Origin: Cyanophora paradoxa
Lineage: Eukaryota > Glaucocystophyceae > Cyanophorales > Cyanophoraceae
Assembly (NCBI GenBank): GCA_004431415.1
Contig: QPMI01000453.1
Location: forward strand, 372,001 to 436,000
Length of the DNA stretch: 64,000 bases
Direction: 5' to 3'
The notes under the pieces are model-generated. The model was not told the DNA's origin. It made no database searches and saw only the letters and a program-made list of their open reading frames with translations. Positions 43,201 to 55,106 of this stretch are shown here, in pieces; positions within the stretch are counted from its first letter, which is position 1, and each line of letters opens with the position of its first letter. A program made the translations under genes and the position numbers.

Positions 43201-46200
43201 CCCGCTCCTCCGCCGCCAGCCGCATGTGCGTCCAGTTGATCTGCGCGGCACGCGAGGACAAGGCGTCAAGGCGAAGTTGCTCTAGGATGGGAAGGACGGC
43301 ACTCTAGATTAGGGAGCCTAGACACAACAAAAATCCAGACAAACAAACAATCTAATGAAGACAACAACAACAACAATGCGGACCTGCAGGAGGAAGTCGT
43401 CGTCGTCCTCCTCCTCGTCCTCATCCTCCTTGACGGCGCGGAGGGAGTCGGCGCTGGGGAGCGTCGTCGAGGCCCGCCCGCCCCCTTCCTCCTCCAGTTC
43501 GAGCGGGGCCGGCGCGACGGAGGAGCGCCGGAGGGCGGAGGACGCCCCCGCGCCGGCGCCGGCGCCGGCGCCGGCGCGCTTCGGGGTGGGGAGTCCCATC
43601 GAAGCCGCGTAGACCATCGCGTCCCGCTCCGCTTCGTTCGCGAGCGAGCGCCGGCGGGACGCCGACGCCGACCCGCGGCGCTCCTGGGCGTTCAGCTCCG
43701 CCGCCATCATCTCGAGCGAGCCGCGGCGGACGAGCTCCGACGTGAGCGCCGTGTTGCCGTCCCCGCGGGCGACGCGGGCGAGCGAGAGGAGGTTCGGCAT
43801 CGCCGTGCCCCCGTCGAACTTGGCGCGCGCGCCCCGCAGCAGGCTCATCTCCTTGTTCACCGCGTCGAAGCGCGACACGTCCTGCCGTGGGTGGGTCGAG
43901 GTGAGATCGACAATGAGCAAGGAGAAGCACTAGCTAGAAGACGAAAGAACCATAAGGAGAAGCCTACAAGGAAGACTAAGAACTATAAGGAGAAATTTAT
44001 AAGGATCTGGAGAGGTGGGAGCGGCAAAGGTTTATTACTATCGATAAGAGGAAGGAGCGGCGGGGCCCGCTCCTTCCCTTTCTCATCCTTCGCTGGCTCC
44101 GCTTTTTCCGCTTCTACCTCTACTTCTTCGTCCGCTCCTTCTCTGTCTAGATCTCGAGGGCGGCGCCGCAAGATTAAAGACGCCAAGGCTAGGCCCCCCC
44201 TCTTCTTAGCTAGTATTCGCTAGAAGTCTTAGCTTCTTCTTCTTTTTCTTCTCATAGAAGGGCACCTTAGACTTAGTATTCGCTAGAAGTCTTAGCTTCT
44301 TCTTCTTCTTCTCTAGATCTGGCTCGCCCGCACCTTGATGATCTCGAGGGAGACGTCGCAGGGCTCAAGGAGGGCGTGCCAGGAGCGGGAGGCGGGGCAG
44401 TAGGACTCCATGCGGACGTCGGGGAAGGGCGCGGACATCTCCATGCGCCGCCCGAAGCCCTCGAAGCTCATCTCGAAGGTCGGCAGGAAGATCCCGACCT
44501 GCGGCGCGGGGCCAGTCAGAATTAGTGGGCTCCAAAGGCTATACGCAGTTTGATTCAGAGACAGGTGGACGGGAACGGGGTCAAGCGGGGGCGGCCGAGC
44601 GGGGGGCGGGGGCCCGAAGCCTAGTCTGTCTGTTTCGGAAACGGGTGGCTCGGGCGGCACGGCTCTTTGCGCTCCGCTCACGGCTAGTAGATAGTTTAGA
44701 TAGCTTCGAAACTCGTTCTTCAGCCCCTTGGGGCTAAGATACAAAATGTGACAAATTTAAGCCCACAGCCCTCGAGCTGGTCTGGTCTAGAAAAGGGTGG
44801 GAAAAGGCGGGCGGACGATAGTTTATATAGTTTAGATAGCTCCGAAATTTAAGAAACTCATTCTTATGGTTAGCTAAGCTAAGCCAAGCTAAGCTAAGCT
44901 AAGCTAAGCTAAGCTAAGCTTTCTTCCTCGCCCGGATCCCGCCCGCCGGCCCGCCCCGGGCCGCCCGCACCTGCTCGGCGAGGGTGTTGTGTACGGTGAT
45001 CTCGGCGCCGTCCTTGGATTCGATCCGCCCGATCTGGCGCGAGGCCGGTTGGTCGAGCTCGAAGCGAGCGCGGCGAGGTAGGTGAGGTAGAGCGCTAGGC
45101 GAGCTCGAAGAACAAGCCCGTCTGACGTCGAGGAGCTCGCGCTCAGCGGGGCTCGACGTCCTAAGATAGGAGGCGAGGGCGGCAAGCTTTTAAGGTAGAG
45201 CACTGGTGCTAGAGGCGAGCTCGAAGAGGCGAGCGGTGCCCCCTAGGCCTTCTGACCACCCCGGGGGCGCAGCGCGGCGCGGCGCACGCGGCGTCCGCAC
45301 ACAAACACACACACAAACACAAACGCGGACGGACCTGGTACGAGGCCTGGTCCCCCTTGAACTCGCGGATGAGCCGCACCATGTGCATCCACTTGTTGAT
45401 CCCGTAGTTCCTGGAGGAGGAGGAGGAGAAGGAGAAGACTTAGCGCCGAACTTGTAAAATTTAAAATTCCTCCTTCAGAGGACTTGTAAGCTCAATGTTA
45501 GACTTAGAAGAAGATTCTAGAGACTCGAGGAGAAGAATACTTGAGACTTGGCGCCGAACTCTAGAGACTCCTCCTTGAGAGGAGGCGGGCACCGCACCGG
45601 GCGTTCTTGAGGCCGGTCTGCATGGACTTGATGACGGCGAGGAGGGCCTTGAACTGCCACAGCGAGAGCCGCATCACCACCCGCCGCCCGAACCTGCGGG
45701 CGAGCGGCACTCGTTTGATACATGACGACATAGACAGCAACGAGAACGATAAGGACGACAGCGTGGCGGGCGCTTATATAATATAGCGCCTTGTTGGAAC
45801 GTATTGGAGTCTTATATATATGACGACGGCGTGGCGAGCGCGGGCGAGGCCGCGGGCGGGCGCACGTCATCTTCATGGTCTGGGCCTTGAACATGGCGGC
45901 GCGGACGATGTCGATGCGCAGGTCCGTCGTCTCCAGCAGCTGGAACTCCATCGTCCGCCTGCGCGCCGCCGAGCCAAGGCGGGTCAGGTTTGAGTGGGAA
46001 GCGAGTTTATATGTAATTTAGCTGTCCCTCTCTCGCGGGGCGCGACGGCGCGACGGGCGGGCGGGCGGGCGGGCGGGCGGGGGGCGGATCTAGGTCCCAA
46101 GTCCCATCTAGGCGATCTAGGTCCCAGGTTGCAGGTGACGCCGAGGCTGCAGGGTCCCTTGTCCTGGGTCCTCCCAGCCGCGCTCCCAGCCTCTCTCTCT

Positions 46201-49200
46201 CTCTCTCTCTCCCTCTCTCGCTCGCCGGGCTCAGACAGGCGGGCGGACCTGTTGTGGCCCCACTTCCACTGGGACTCGCGGCAGAGGAAGAGGTCGATGC
46301 CCATCCCCGCCATCCCAATGTAGTCGTACACCTGCACAGCACATTCCAATCGGGGGATTCTTGGGCTCGCCCGAATTATATATATTAGGGTCTCACAGCA
46401 TCTTTATATTAGAGTCTTCTAGATCCGAGACCGTAGGGTCTCACAGCGACTTTATGTTAGAGTCTCACTGGACACCTGCACAGCACATTCCAATCAGGGG
46501 ATTGTCGTTGGGCTCGCCCGAATTATGATTGCATTATATCGGGTCTTATAGCAACTTTATATTAGACCCTTATTAGACCGACCTCCTTGGGGAAGCGCTT
46601 TTGTTTTTGAGAGACTACGGTGGGGTGAACCCCAGGGGATTGTTAGGCTTGCCCGAATTCTTTTCATTACTAAGTTACTTAGGGTCTCATAGCAACTTTA
46701 TATTGGAGTCTTGTTAGACATCGACCGGTGTTATAGCGACTTTATATTGGAGTCTTATTGGACGGACCTCCTTGCGGAAGCGCTCCTCCTCCTTGACGGG
46801 GTCCCCGCGCCACTTGACCCGCGACGAGGAGCGCTCTGCCTTGTCCGCCTGCCGAGAGAGGTCTTGTTAGAGACGGTCTGCCAAGGGGGCGTTGCCTTGG
46901 GTCTCATTAGAGTCTTAAAAGAGCTTCCGTCAGAGTCTCATTAGTCCTAAAAAAGATTCTATCAGAGAGTTGTTTGCTTTCGCGAAGAGGGCGCGCCTGG
47001 ACGATCTCGATGCGGGCGCCGCGGCAGCACGCGACGAGCACGATGCCGTCGTCCCCCCACCCGACCTGGCGGGCGGCTCAGGACGGGTCGCGCTGCGACC
47101 CGATGGGCTAGCGAGGCGACCTGCTTGCGCTTGAGGACGTAGGCGGGGGGCACGTCGAGCTCCGACTCGCAGGGGATGACGGCGTGCAGGATGTCGCACT
47201 CCAGCGTGACCTGCGGCCGGGGGCGGGGCGGTGGTGGTGGGTGAGCAAGGCTAGCTAGCCAACCAAAGCCAAAGCCAAGCTAGGGCGGGGCGGGGCGGGG
47301 AGGTGGTGGTGGGTGAGCAAAGCCAAGGCCGAAGCTGAGGAGGGAAGCAGCGATAGTTTTGAGCGGATTTGACGGATTTGAACGGCCCCATGCTAGATTC
47401 ATACTTGGTCATTCGTGGCGGGGAGGTGGTGGTGGGTGAGCAAAGCTAGCCAACCAAAGCCAAAGCCAACCAACGCCAAGTGCGATTCTTCTGACGGCTT
47501 AAGCTTGTTTCTCACTCACCTCCAGGCCGGCGGTGCTCCGGATGAGCCGCATGAGCTCCTCGAAGGGACGCGTGATCGTCCGCCGCAGCCGCTGCGCACG
47601 GATCAGATCATCGAATCCTCTCGGTAAGGCGCGGGGGTAGGAGTTCGAGGCCCGGTCCGCTCTGGCCACCTAGGCCTTGGTGGCTAATTATATCGTGCGC
47701 CCCGTCTGGAGAGATCATAGAGACTGTATCCGCATCATCAAGCTCTGGCCGACCGGCCGCCCTAACGGCCGCCCTAACAACCGCCCACGCCCCGCGCGTC
47801 CCCATCCGACCAGGGGCGACGGACCAACCGCCCTCGCCTGGCCGTGCCCAGCCCAGCCCAGCCTAGCCTAGCCGAAGCTTCGGACCGCCTCAGAGCGGAC
47901 CTGGCGGACGTCGGCGAACTTGGGGTCGAAGATGCGCTGCTTCATGTTGGGCCGCGGCGGCGTCACGAAGTACACCAGCGTCGTCATGAACCGCGAGTAG
48001 ACAGCTGCGGGGGGCCGTCGTCAGCTCGGGATGCCGTCAGCGCGGATGGCGCGGCTCGCCCTTCATGTGGTGCGCGCGGATGGCGATGGTCGTCGATCCC
48101 GACGCGATCTGCGGTGCCGCGGGCAGTCGCGAGGTGAGGAAGGCGTGCCCCCAAAAGAAGAAGAAGAAGAGGCCACCCGCCCTAGCTAGCTCCACCCGAA
48201 CAAGAGGCCACCCGCCCTAGCAAGCCCCAAAGAGACGGCGGGCGCCGCTCCCTCTATCCCAGGCCGTCTTAGCCGTCCTAGCCGTCCTAGCCAGCCAGCC
48301 TCTGTCCGGAGGACGGACCTGGACGTCGATGGTGACGCGGGGCTGCTGCGGGTCGATCGCCGTCTCGAAGTAGCGGTCGCTCTGGGGCGAGGCGAAGAGA
48401 AGAGGCGTGAGGCCGGATAGAAGGAAAGATAGGAGGGCGGGCCGGCCGGTCGGTCGGAAGATGCGTGGGGCCGGATAGAAGGATAGAAAGATAGGAAGGG
48501 GGAGGGGCTACCTTCATGGGTGTGATGAGGACGGGCCAGTGGGTCGTGTACGTCAGGTCCCGGATCTCCACGCCCCCCAGCTCCGTGTGCAGCGCGACCT
48601 GCGGGGAAAATCGTTACGCGACTGGGCGGGGCGGGGCGGGAGGAGCGCCGGGAGAGACTGCGCATAAACCTGGAGCATAGAGCACCTTCTAACATCTTCT
48701 ATACTTCGACGCGGAGCTTCAAGCGTCTTCTAACATGATCTGACTTGGGGCGCGGGCAAGGCGCGGGCGCACGATGGTGGTGCGCGCGCCGCGGAGCTCG
48801 ACGGTGGTGCGGACGCGGCTGATCTCGATGCGGCAGAGGCGGTGGCGCGGGTCCCGCCCCGGCGTCCGCTCGAGCAGCGTCCCCAGCAGCGCCCGCAGCC
48901 GCCGCCAGCCCCGCGACGACGCGCCCTGCTCCCGCGCCGGCTGCGTGGAAGGCTCAGCAGGCGCCTATGAAGTAGTCTGGAGGGGGCCGGCCGCACTGTC
49001 ATGGACTGCGTGAAGGGCGCTCCAGGGGCGGCCGTCGAGCCGCGCCGCACGCCCGAGCTCGAGGCGAATACGTCGCGCCCAGGGGAGTGCGGGCCCTGCG
49101 TGTGCTGCAGGGGGCGTCAAAAGGGGGGGGGGGAGAATCAAGGGGGGTAGAGGAGGGGAGGACCTCGAAGGAGCCGCGGCGGGCGATGAGGCGCTTGCGG

Positions 49201-52200
49201 GGCCGCTCGAGCAGGAGGAAGGCGGCGGTACCCACGTGGAGCTGCACCCGCACCTGCGCCCGCCCGGAGAAGCATCAGAGCGCCCCGTTCGCGTTCTTAT
49301 TCTGAGCGGATTCTTCGGCGGGCGGGCGGGCGCGCCTTGACGACCGCAGCGCCCGGGACGGTCCCCGGGGCCCCCTCGACGAAGGACCCCTGGCGGTTGA
49401 TGCCGCGCCCCGCCCCGGCCCCGGCCCCGGCCCCGGCCCCCGTCCGCCGCTGCTGCAGCGCCACGAAGAACTCCTGCGCCGAAAAGGTGAGGATTAGGGG
49501 GGGGGGGGGGCAGGTGGGAGGCGGGCACGGGAGAGCTAATCCCGTAGCCCCCCTCCCACCTTCCCTCCCCCATTTTAAACCCGGGTAGCCGTGCGCACCG
49601 GGTAAATTACATCCTGAAGGTACTCCTGGAGCTCCTCCTCGGACATCCGGGCGGAGGGGTTCAGCTGCGGGGGGGGTACGAGGATCAGAGGATTAGAGGA
49701 AAGAAGGGGGGATGAAGCCGAGCCGACCTGGCGGAGCTTGCCCTCGACCAGCGCCGCCAGCTCCGCCTGCGGGCGTGCGTGCGTGCGGGCGCCGCTCAGC
49801 TCGGCGCGCGCTCGGCGAGGCGAGGCGAGAAGCAGAGGGGCGCAGGAGCCGGCTAGGCAGCTGGACGGGAGAGCCCGGGGCCTGGCCTAGACGGCCGGCC
49901 TGGCCTAGGGGCTAGGAGCTGGCCAGGCGGCTGGGCGGGAGAGAGAGCCCAAGGTCCAGACAGCCGAAGACAGCCGAAGGGCGCTCGGCTCGGAAGAAAG
50001 ACGGCTAGGCAGGAGCTGGGCGAGAGAGAGAGGGAGAGCCTAGGGCCTAGGCCTGGCCCAGCGAACGGACCTGGGAGTGGCACTCGGCGAGGAGGCGCTC
50101 CCGTTGCTCCTTGTCCATCAGCGTCAGCCGCCTCCCCTGTCCGAGGGCGTCAAAGGGCAGGAGGAGGAGGAGGAGGAGGGGGGGGGGGGGGGGGGGGGGG
50201 CAGGAAAGGGCCGCCCCGCCCGTACTCGCCTTTAACTTGGTGGAGGGCGGGCCGCCCTCCATGGAGGCCCGCCCGAGCCGCTGCTCCTGCTCCCGGTGCT
50301 GCGACTCCACGATCGCTTGCCTGCGGGGGAGCTCAGATGGTTCAGATGGCTCAGGTGATGGCGGGCCCCGCTCGGCTGAGCCGAAGGGGGGGGGGGGGGG
50401 CGCACGTGGCCTGGGATTTTTGGGAGGGGGCGGTCTGCAGGCTGCCCCCGCTGCCCGAGCTCGCGATCGAGCGCTTCTTGCCCTTGGCCAGGCCCAGCGT
50501 CAGCACGCCCTTGATCCTGCGGGCGGCTCAGACGGGGCGGCTCAGACGGTTCAGAAGGCTCAGACGCACTTCTTCCATGCGGAGCGGCGCTTGCGGCCGA
50601 CGGCGGCCTCGAAGGTGGCGAGGCCCTCCATGCGGTCCGCCCGCGCCAGCGAGAAGAGGCTGCCGGGGTGGAGGGGGGGGAGGGGGGGAAGTGAGGGGGT
50701 GGGGGGTAGAGCGTTCCGAGGGGGGCCGCAGGGGGTACCTGTCCAGCGCCGCGTTGCGCCCGTGCCGCTTCTGCATCCGCAGCACCTGGCGAGCGGGGCG
50801 TTCGATTCGACCTCGAATTTGAAGGGGGGGTGAAGCGGGAGGGGGGTACCTCGAGCTCGGCGATGTTGCGGTAGTAGATGACGTCGGGGTACGTGAGGAG
50901 GTCCTCCACCCGCTGGCACTGCGCCTGGCACTGCGGGGGAGGGCGGGCGGCTCGTCGGCTGGACACGACACCGGGCGGCAGGCGCGAGCGGCCGGGCGGG
51001 CCGGCAGTCCCGAGGGGGTAGTCCCCACTAGCGGCGCCCCGGGACGCACGCACGGCGGTCTAGCCAGCTATCCGGAGGTAGTCTGTCTGGCTATGGACGG
51101 AGGGGCGGGGCGGGGCGGGGCGGGGCGGGGCGCACGGCGGCGGCGGCGGCCTCGTTGCCGCGCTCCTCCTCGAGGAGCATGCGGGTGCGCCACTGGATGT
51201 ACTCGACGCGCACCGCCCGCCGCGTCGCGATCCGCTTCCACGAGAACCGCTTGAAGTCCTCCGCGATCGCCTCCCGCACGCTGGGGGCATTAAAATCACA
51301 TAGCGTCTTATAAGACTCTGAGAAAGAAAGATAACATAGTGTCTTATAAGACTCTAAGCATTAAAAGCCCTCCGCGATCGCCTCCCGCACGCTGGGGGCA
51401 TCGAAATCACAAGGCGTCTTATAAGACTCTGAGAAAGAAAGATAACATAGTGTCTTATAAGACTCTAAGCATTAAAAGCCCTCCGCGATCGCCTCCCGCA
51501 CGCTGGGGGCATTAAAATCACATAGCGTCTTATAAGACTCTGAGAAAGAAAGATAACATAGTGTCTTATAAGACTCTAAGCATTAAAAGCCCTCCGCGAT
51601 CGCCTCCCGCACGCTGGGGGCATTAAAATCACACGGCGTCTAAGTCTTAGAAGACTTAAAGAAAGCCCAACAAGCGATCGTCTCCCGCTCGCTAGGAGGG
51701 GGGTGAGGAGGAGTGAGGAGGAGGGGTGAGGAGGAGGAGTAGGGAGAGAGGTGAGGAGGAGGAGTAGGGAGAGAGGTGAGGAGGAGGGCAGAGGAGAGCA
51801 GTGGCATTAGGCGGGGCCTCACCTGAGGATGGCGTAGTTCCACCAGGCGCGCGCCGTGGCGCCTCCGTCGCGCTGCCACGCCTCCGTGAGCCGCGTGTGC
51901 GCCGCATCGGCCCACTTCTTCACGGGCGGGCGCTGCGGCCGCCGCTGCCGCTTCTTGTGGAACCTGCGAAAGAGCGGGCGGGCGGGCGGCGGTGGGTGAG
52001 CGGCGGAAGGGAGGGCGGGCGGTGAGTCGCTAAGAAAGAGAGAAAGAAAGATGGAAGCAGCAGGAGGGAGGGAGGACGCCGGCGGAGGACATGGGACGGT
52101 AAGAAGAGTCGCGCTCAGCTGCTAGATAGCTAGCTGGCTTCGATCTTCTTCTAGCTAGCAAGCTAGCTAGCTAGAAGAAAGAAAGACAGGACAGAGGAGA

Positions 52201-54922
52201 GGGGAGCGCACTGCTCGAACTTGGAGAAGAAGAGAGAAGCTAGCAAGCAAGCAAGCTAGCTAGCTAGCTAGCTAGATAGCTAGCTCGATCTCGGGCGGGG
52301 GAGAGCAAAAGACAGCTAGCTAGCTAGCTAGCTGGCTCGATCTCGGGCGATCTCTCTCTAGAACAAAGAAGAAGGGAGAGGGGCGCACTGCTCGAACTTG
52401 GAGAAGAATTCGCCGAGGGTGCGGGCGCCCTCCAGCTGGCTCGCGTCCACCGCCAGCTGCACCTCCAGGATATCCACGCGGGCGCTCACGTGCGGCACCC
52501 CGGCCACGCCCTCCTGCGGAGGAGACAGTGAGTACAAGGGAGGAGAGGAGAGGAGAGCGCTAGACGATCTATCTAGCCCGGCTCTGGCCGCCGTCTAGCC
52601 CAGCCGGCCCGCCCGGGGGCGAGCCTTCATGATGTCAACGTCCACGGTCATCTTGATCGGGTGGACGATGAACCGGCTCCGGTTCTGCGGGGGGGCGGGG
52701 GGGCGGGGGGCGGTGGTTCTTCAGCCTTGCAGCGGAAGCCTAGGGCGCGGGAGGGGGGGGGGGGGGGGGGCGAGCCTTCGGATCCAGCAAGGCACTCTCG
52801 GGCAGCTGCGGGAAGGAGGGGCGCGCGGAGGTCAGAAAGGGGGCGGGGCGGGCGGGGCGAAAGAGGGGCCCGGGCGGGCGGACCGAGGGCATGCGGATCA
52901 AATCGATCTTGTACTGGAGGAACCGCATCAGATCCGCCGGCGGCATCGCTGCGCCGCCGCCGCCGTCGGATTCATAGATAGGGGGGAGTGGAGGGGAAGG
53001 GGGGTACAGGAGAGGGGGAAGTAGAGCTGGTCGGCGTTCCAGTAGACGGCGAAGTTCTCGAGCTCCGCCACCTTCGCCACGTACTTGCCTGCGCGGGGGG
53101 GGGGGGGGGGAGGGGGGGAAAGAGGGGCACGGAGGGGGAGGGAGGTGAGAAGGAGAGGGAGCGGAAGCGAAGGAGGGGGGGAGGAGGGGAGGGGGGGGGG
53201 CTAAGCTAAGGGGCGGAAAGGCATGGCGGCAGAAGGGGGCGGGGCCGGGGGAGGGGAGTGGGGGAGAGGGGGGGGGGTAGAGCCCACCGGCGTACTGGGT
53301 GGCGACCTCGCGGGGAAGCGCTCCCATCCCGGGCCACGCCTGCCGGTCCCGGGCGTGAGCGGGGGGTACAGAGGCTAAGGAAGAGGGGGGTACGCACGGG
53401 TCCCTTGTGCGCCGCATCCACGTTGACGTCTGCCACGGGGGTACCGGCTCAGCGGAGCCGAAGTCATCGGGATCGGTCGGGCGCACTGTTTATGTTGAGG
53501 CCGCCCAGGACGATGCCGAGGATAAAGGGGTTCTGGGGGGGGGGGAGGGGGGGGATCGGGCGGCGCGGGGGTACGCAGTACGCAGGCGGGGTGCGCACGT
53601 CGGGCCTCGTGAAGCCGTCCTCGTAGCTGCGTGGGCCGGCGTGGGTCAGGAGTAGGGATACCTGAGGCGGCGGGGCGGGGCGGGGCGGGGCGGGGCGGGG
53701 CGGGGCGGTGGGACCCACCAGATGTGGATGTTCTGCGAAGGGGAGGGGAGAGGGCGTGAGCGCGGGCAGCCGGCGGGCGGGCGGGCGGGCAGGCGGGCGG
53801 GCGTGGCGAGGCCAGCGAGCTAGCTCAGGTGAGCGGCGCGGACCTTTATGAAGACCTGTATGTTCTCCACGATCTTCTGGACGATGGCGGGCATGGACTT
53901 GGCCTTGTCCTTCAGCGCCGCGGTCACCCCGCTCACCGCGTCTGGTCCCCGCGCGCGCGCGTGAGCTGCCGCGCGGAGCGTCCGGGGGCATGGAAGCACG
54001 CACCGCGCTTGAGCTTTCGGACGACCTCGTCCGCCTGGAGCTTGGAGCGCTGCACCTCGAGCTTCCGCAGGGCCTCCTGGCTCTCGTCCCACTGCGAAGC
54101 GGAGGACGCTCAGCGAAGCGAAGTGGGCGGCTGCGGGCGGCTGCGGGCGGCGCGGCGGGCGGGCGGGCATGCGGGCGGGCGGGCGGGCGGGCGCGCCTGC
54201 GTCTGGGGGCCTGCCACGAAGAAGAGGTCCTCGACGACCACATTGACGGGGTCCGTGAGCAGCTTGCTCCTGCGGCGCGCGGGCGCTCGGCGGGTCAGCC
54301 TGGCAGCCTGGCAGCGCCGCGCTCGCTCGGGAGGCGGCGGGGCGCCGGCGGCGTCCGCTCCGAGGCGCATTCATCTTCCCCAGCGGCGCTATCTCAAGAA
54401 CATCCGCCCCACCGCCCCGCTCCCGCCCCTTCAGTGCGTCGAGGGGCGCTCCGGAGCCCTCTCGCCCCGCGCCGCCGCCGCCGCCGAGCAGCACGAACCA
54501 CTTGACCTTGATCGAAACCTTCCCGACATGCCCGTGCTTGATTACGACCTGCGGGGCGTGAGTGCGGCGTCGCGGAAGTTCGCGTGCCGCATGCGAGCCG
54601 CGTCGCGCACGGGGAGGTTGTAGGCCTGGAGCGCGGTTGGGCGGAGCGAAAGGTTCTCGAGCTGGATGTTGCCTGCACCGCGGTGAGCGCGACGAGGCCC
54701 GAGCGCGCCGCGCTCGGCGATGCGGACCCTTGAACACGCCCAGCGAGATATCGCGGTCCTTGATGATGAAGAACTTGCCAAGCTGCTCGTCAAGGATCTT
54801 CCCGAGGAGCTGCGGGCGCGCGCAGAGTGAGATTGACGTATCGGCTGCGCAACTGATCTCCGGCAATGCGTGGCCTAGGCTGCGGTCCACGTGCGCTGTA
54901 ACTAGCGCACCTTCTCGAACAT
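35085..54922 (-). CDS. VPS13: VPS13 bridge-like lipid-transfer protein
   Basis: More than 50 short minus-strand exons run from ATG at 54922 to a stop at 35085. The N-terminus is chorein: MFEK/LLGKILDEQLGKFF, NIQLENLSLRP, VIKHGHVGKVSIKVKW, VVVEDLFFVAGP, IVENIQVFIKNIHI, AELENFAVYWN. The middle keeps family landmarks (AWWNYAI, IAEDFKRFSWKR, DVIYYRNIAELE, RNYGINKWMHMVRLI). The SHR-BD-like region occupies the 514-codon exon 40895-42425 and those down to 38310. The C-terminal region (GFGAGLARGLVGLPGKPLGG) and a PH-like end (ERIVAVTDARVVCM, VPLEQIARWEV, SGLRVWDARSADYSARA) close it. Family knowledge: VPS13 forms a hydrophobic groove moving bulk lipid at organelle contacts. The first exon holds only four codons. 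A one-base deficit near 35390 shifts the frame in the last exon. Many introns contain copies of adjacent exon edges. Confidence 0.95.
38310..42425 (-). other. VPS13 SHR-BD-like (adaptor-binding) region
   Basis: It consists of the large exon 40895-42425 (LENLLPVLVFYR, APLWVVNDTGLPLRV) and smaller exons near 40730, 40395-40510 (LTLAPRIVLVNHV), 40170, 39680-39900, 39325, 39139-39220, 38790-38880, 38590-38660 (FGWDEPLAPE) and 38310-38420. The NxTGLPL and LxPRxVLVN patterns and the late WDEP motif match the VPS13 WD-like/SHR-BD module, which in known members binds membrane adaptors. Confidence 0.75.
38956..39156. repeat. Two extra copies of a VPS13 exon 3' border
   Basis: GACCTCGTGGTCGCGGCAGG at 39136 is the true exon end plus donor (minus strand CACGAG/GTCAGT). 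Copies lie in the following intron at 38956 (exact over 21 bp) and about 39067 (diverged). Confidence 0.9.
46190..46222. repeat. (CT)n microsatellite
   Basis: A TCTCTCTC run in a VPS13 intron. Neighbouring simple repeats in other VPS13 introns are ACAAACAC (45299-45325), AAGCT (44874-44921) and AGCTAGCT (52245-52335). Confidence 0.9.
46333..46768. repeat. VPS13 intron with repeated splice-border blocks
   Basis: CACCTGCACAGCACATTCCA (acceptor border of the exon at 46255-46332) recurs at about 46475. GACCTCCTTGGGGAAGCGCT at about 46581 copies the donor border of the upstream exon (46765-46840). A GGGGATT...GGCTCGCCCGAATT block occurs three times (about 46357, 46497, 46637). Confidence 0.85.
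51261..51640. repeat. 111-bp tandem repeat that copies a VPS13 exon start with its acceptor
   Basis: CCGCGATCGCCTCCCGCACG and CTGGGGGCAT (minus strand: acceptor CAG plus the first 20 or so exon bases) occur at 51261 (true exon) and again at 51372, 51483 and 51594. Each is followed by ATAGCGTCTTATAAGACTCT-type filler. The spacing is exactly 111 bp. Confidence 0.95.
52206..52408. repeat. Copy of a VPS13 exon 3' border inside the next intron
   Basis: GCGCACTGCTCGAACTTGGA plus GAAGAA (26 bp) at 52383-52408 spans the true donor (minus strand GAGCA/GTGCGC). An identical block lies at 52206-52231, set in an AGCTAGCT-rich stretch. Confidence 0.9.
52383..54922 (-). other. VPS13 N-terminal chorein and extended-chorein exons
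   Basis: Exons: 54911-54922 (four codons), 54728-54809, about 54623-54671, about 54500-54549, about 54195-54268, about 54005-54095, about 53845-53942, about 53716-53730, about 53607-53630, about 53480-53540, about 53400-53440, about 53020-53090, about 52880-52980, about 52627-52688 and 52389-52515. Joined, they read through the chorein N-terminal helix, the IPW-like strand (here KVKW), the IEDLF-like strand and a YED motif. An apparent Gly-rich extension after KVKW is better read as an intron. Confidence 0.85.
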
Positions 54923-55106
54923 TTCGCAGCGCGCTCGCGGCAAGAGCCGCGGCGCCGCTCTCCGGACAACCTAAGCTGCGAACGCAGTGACAGCCGTACC
55001 CCTGCTCTTTCCCTCTCGGACCCTCTGAACTGCGATTTCGCCTCCGTCGCGCCGTTCCGGAGTGTCTGGAAGGCTTTTACGGCACAGCGGTAGCGTTCCC
55101 ATCGGC
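54923..55106. promoter_or_regulatory. Shared spacer between divergent VPS13 and BORCS8 starts
   Basis: Only 184 bp separate the two start codons (VPS13 at 54922 reading left, BORCS8-like at 55107 reading right), so both 5' UTRs and promoters must overlap here. No TATA box is evident. The spacing assumes both start calls are right; each is followed by a family-typical N-terminus. Confidence 0.6.

Noticed and set aside
54270-54500. Gly-rich 40-residue insertion in the VPS13 chorein domain
   Set aside because: A GT donor after KVKW and an AG before SKLLTDPV remove it in phase and restore the family pattern.
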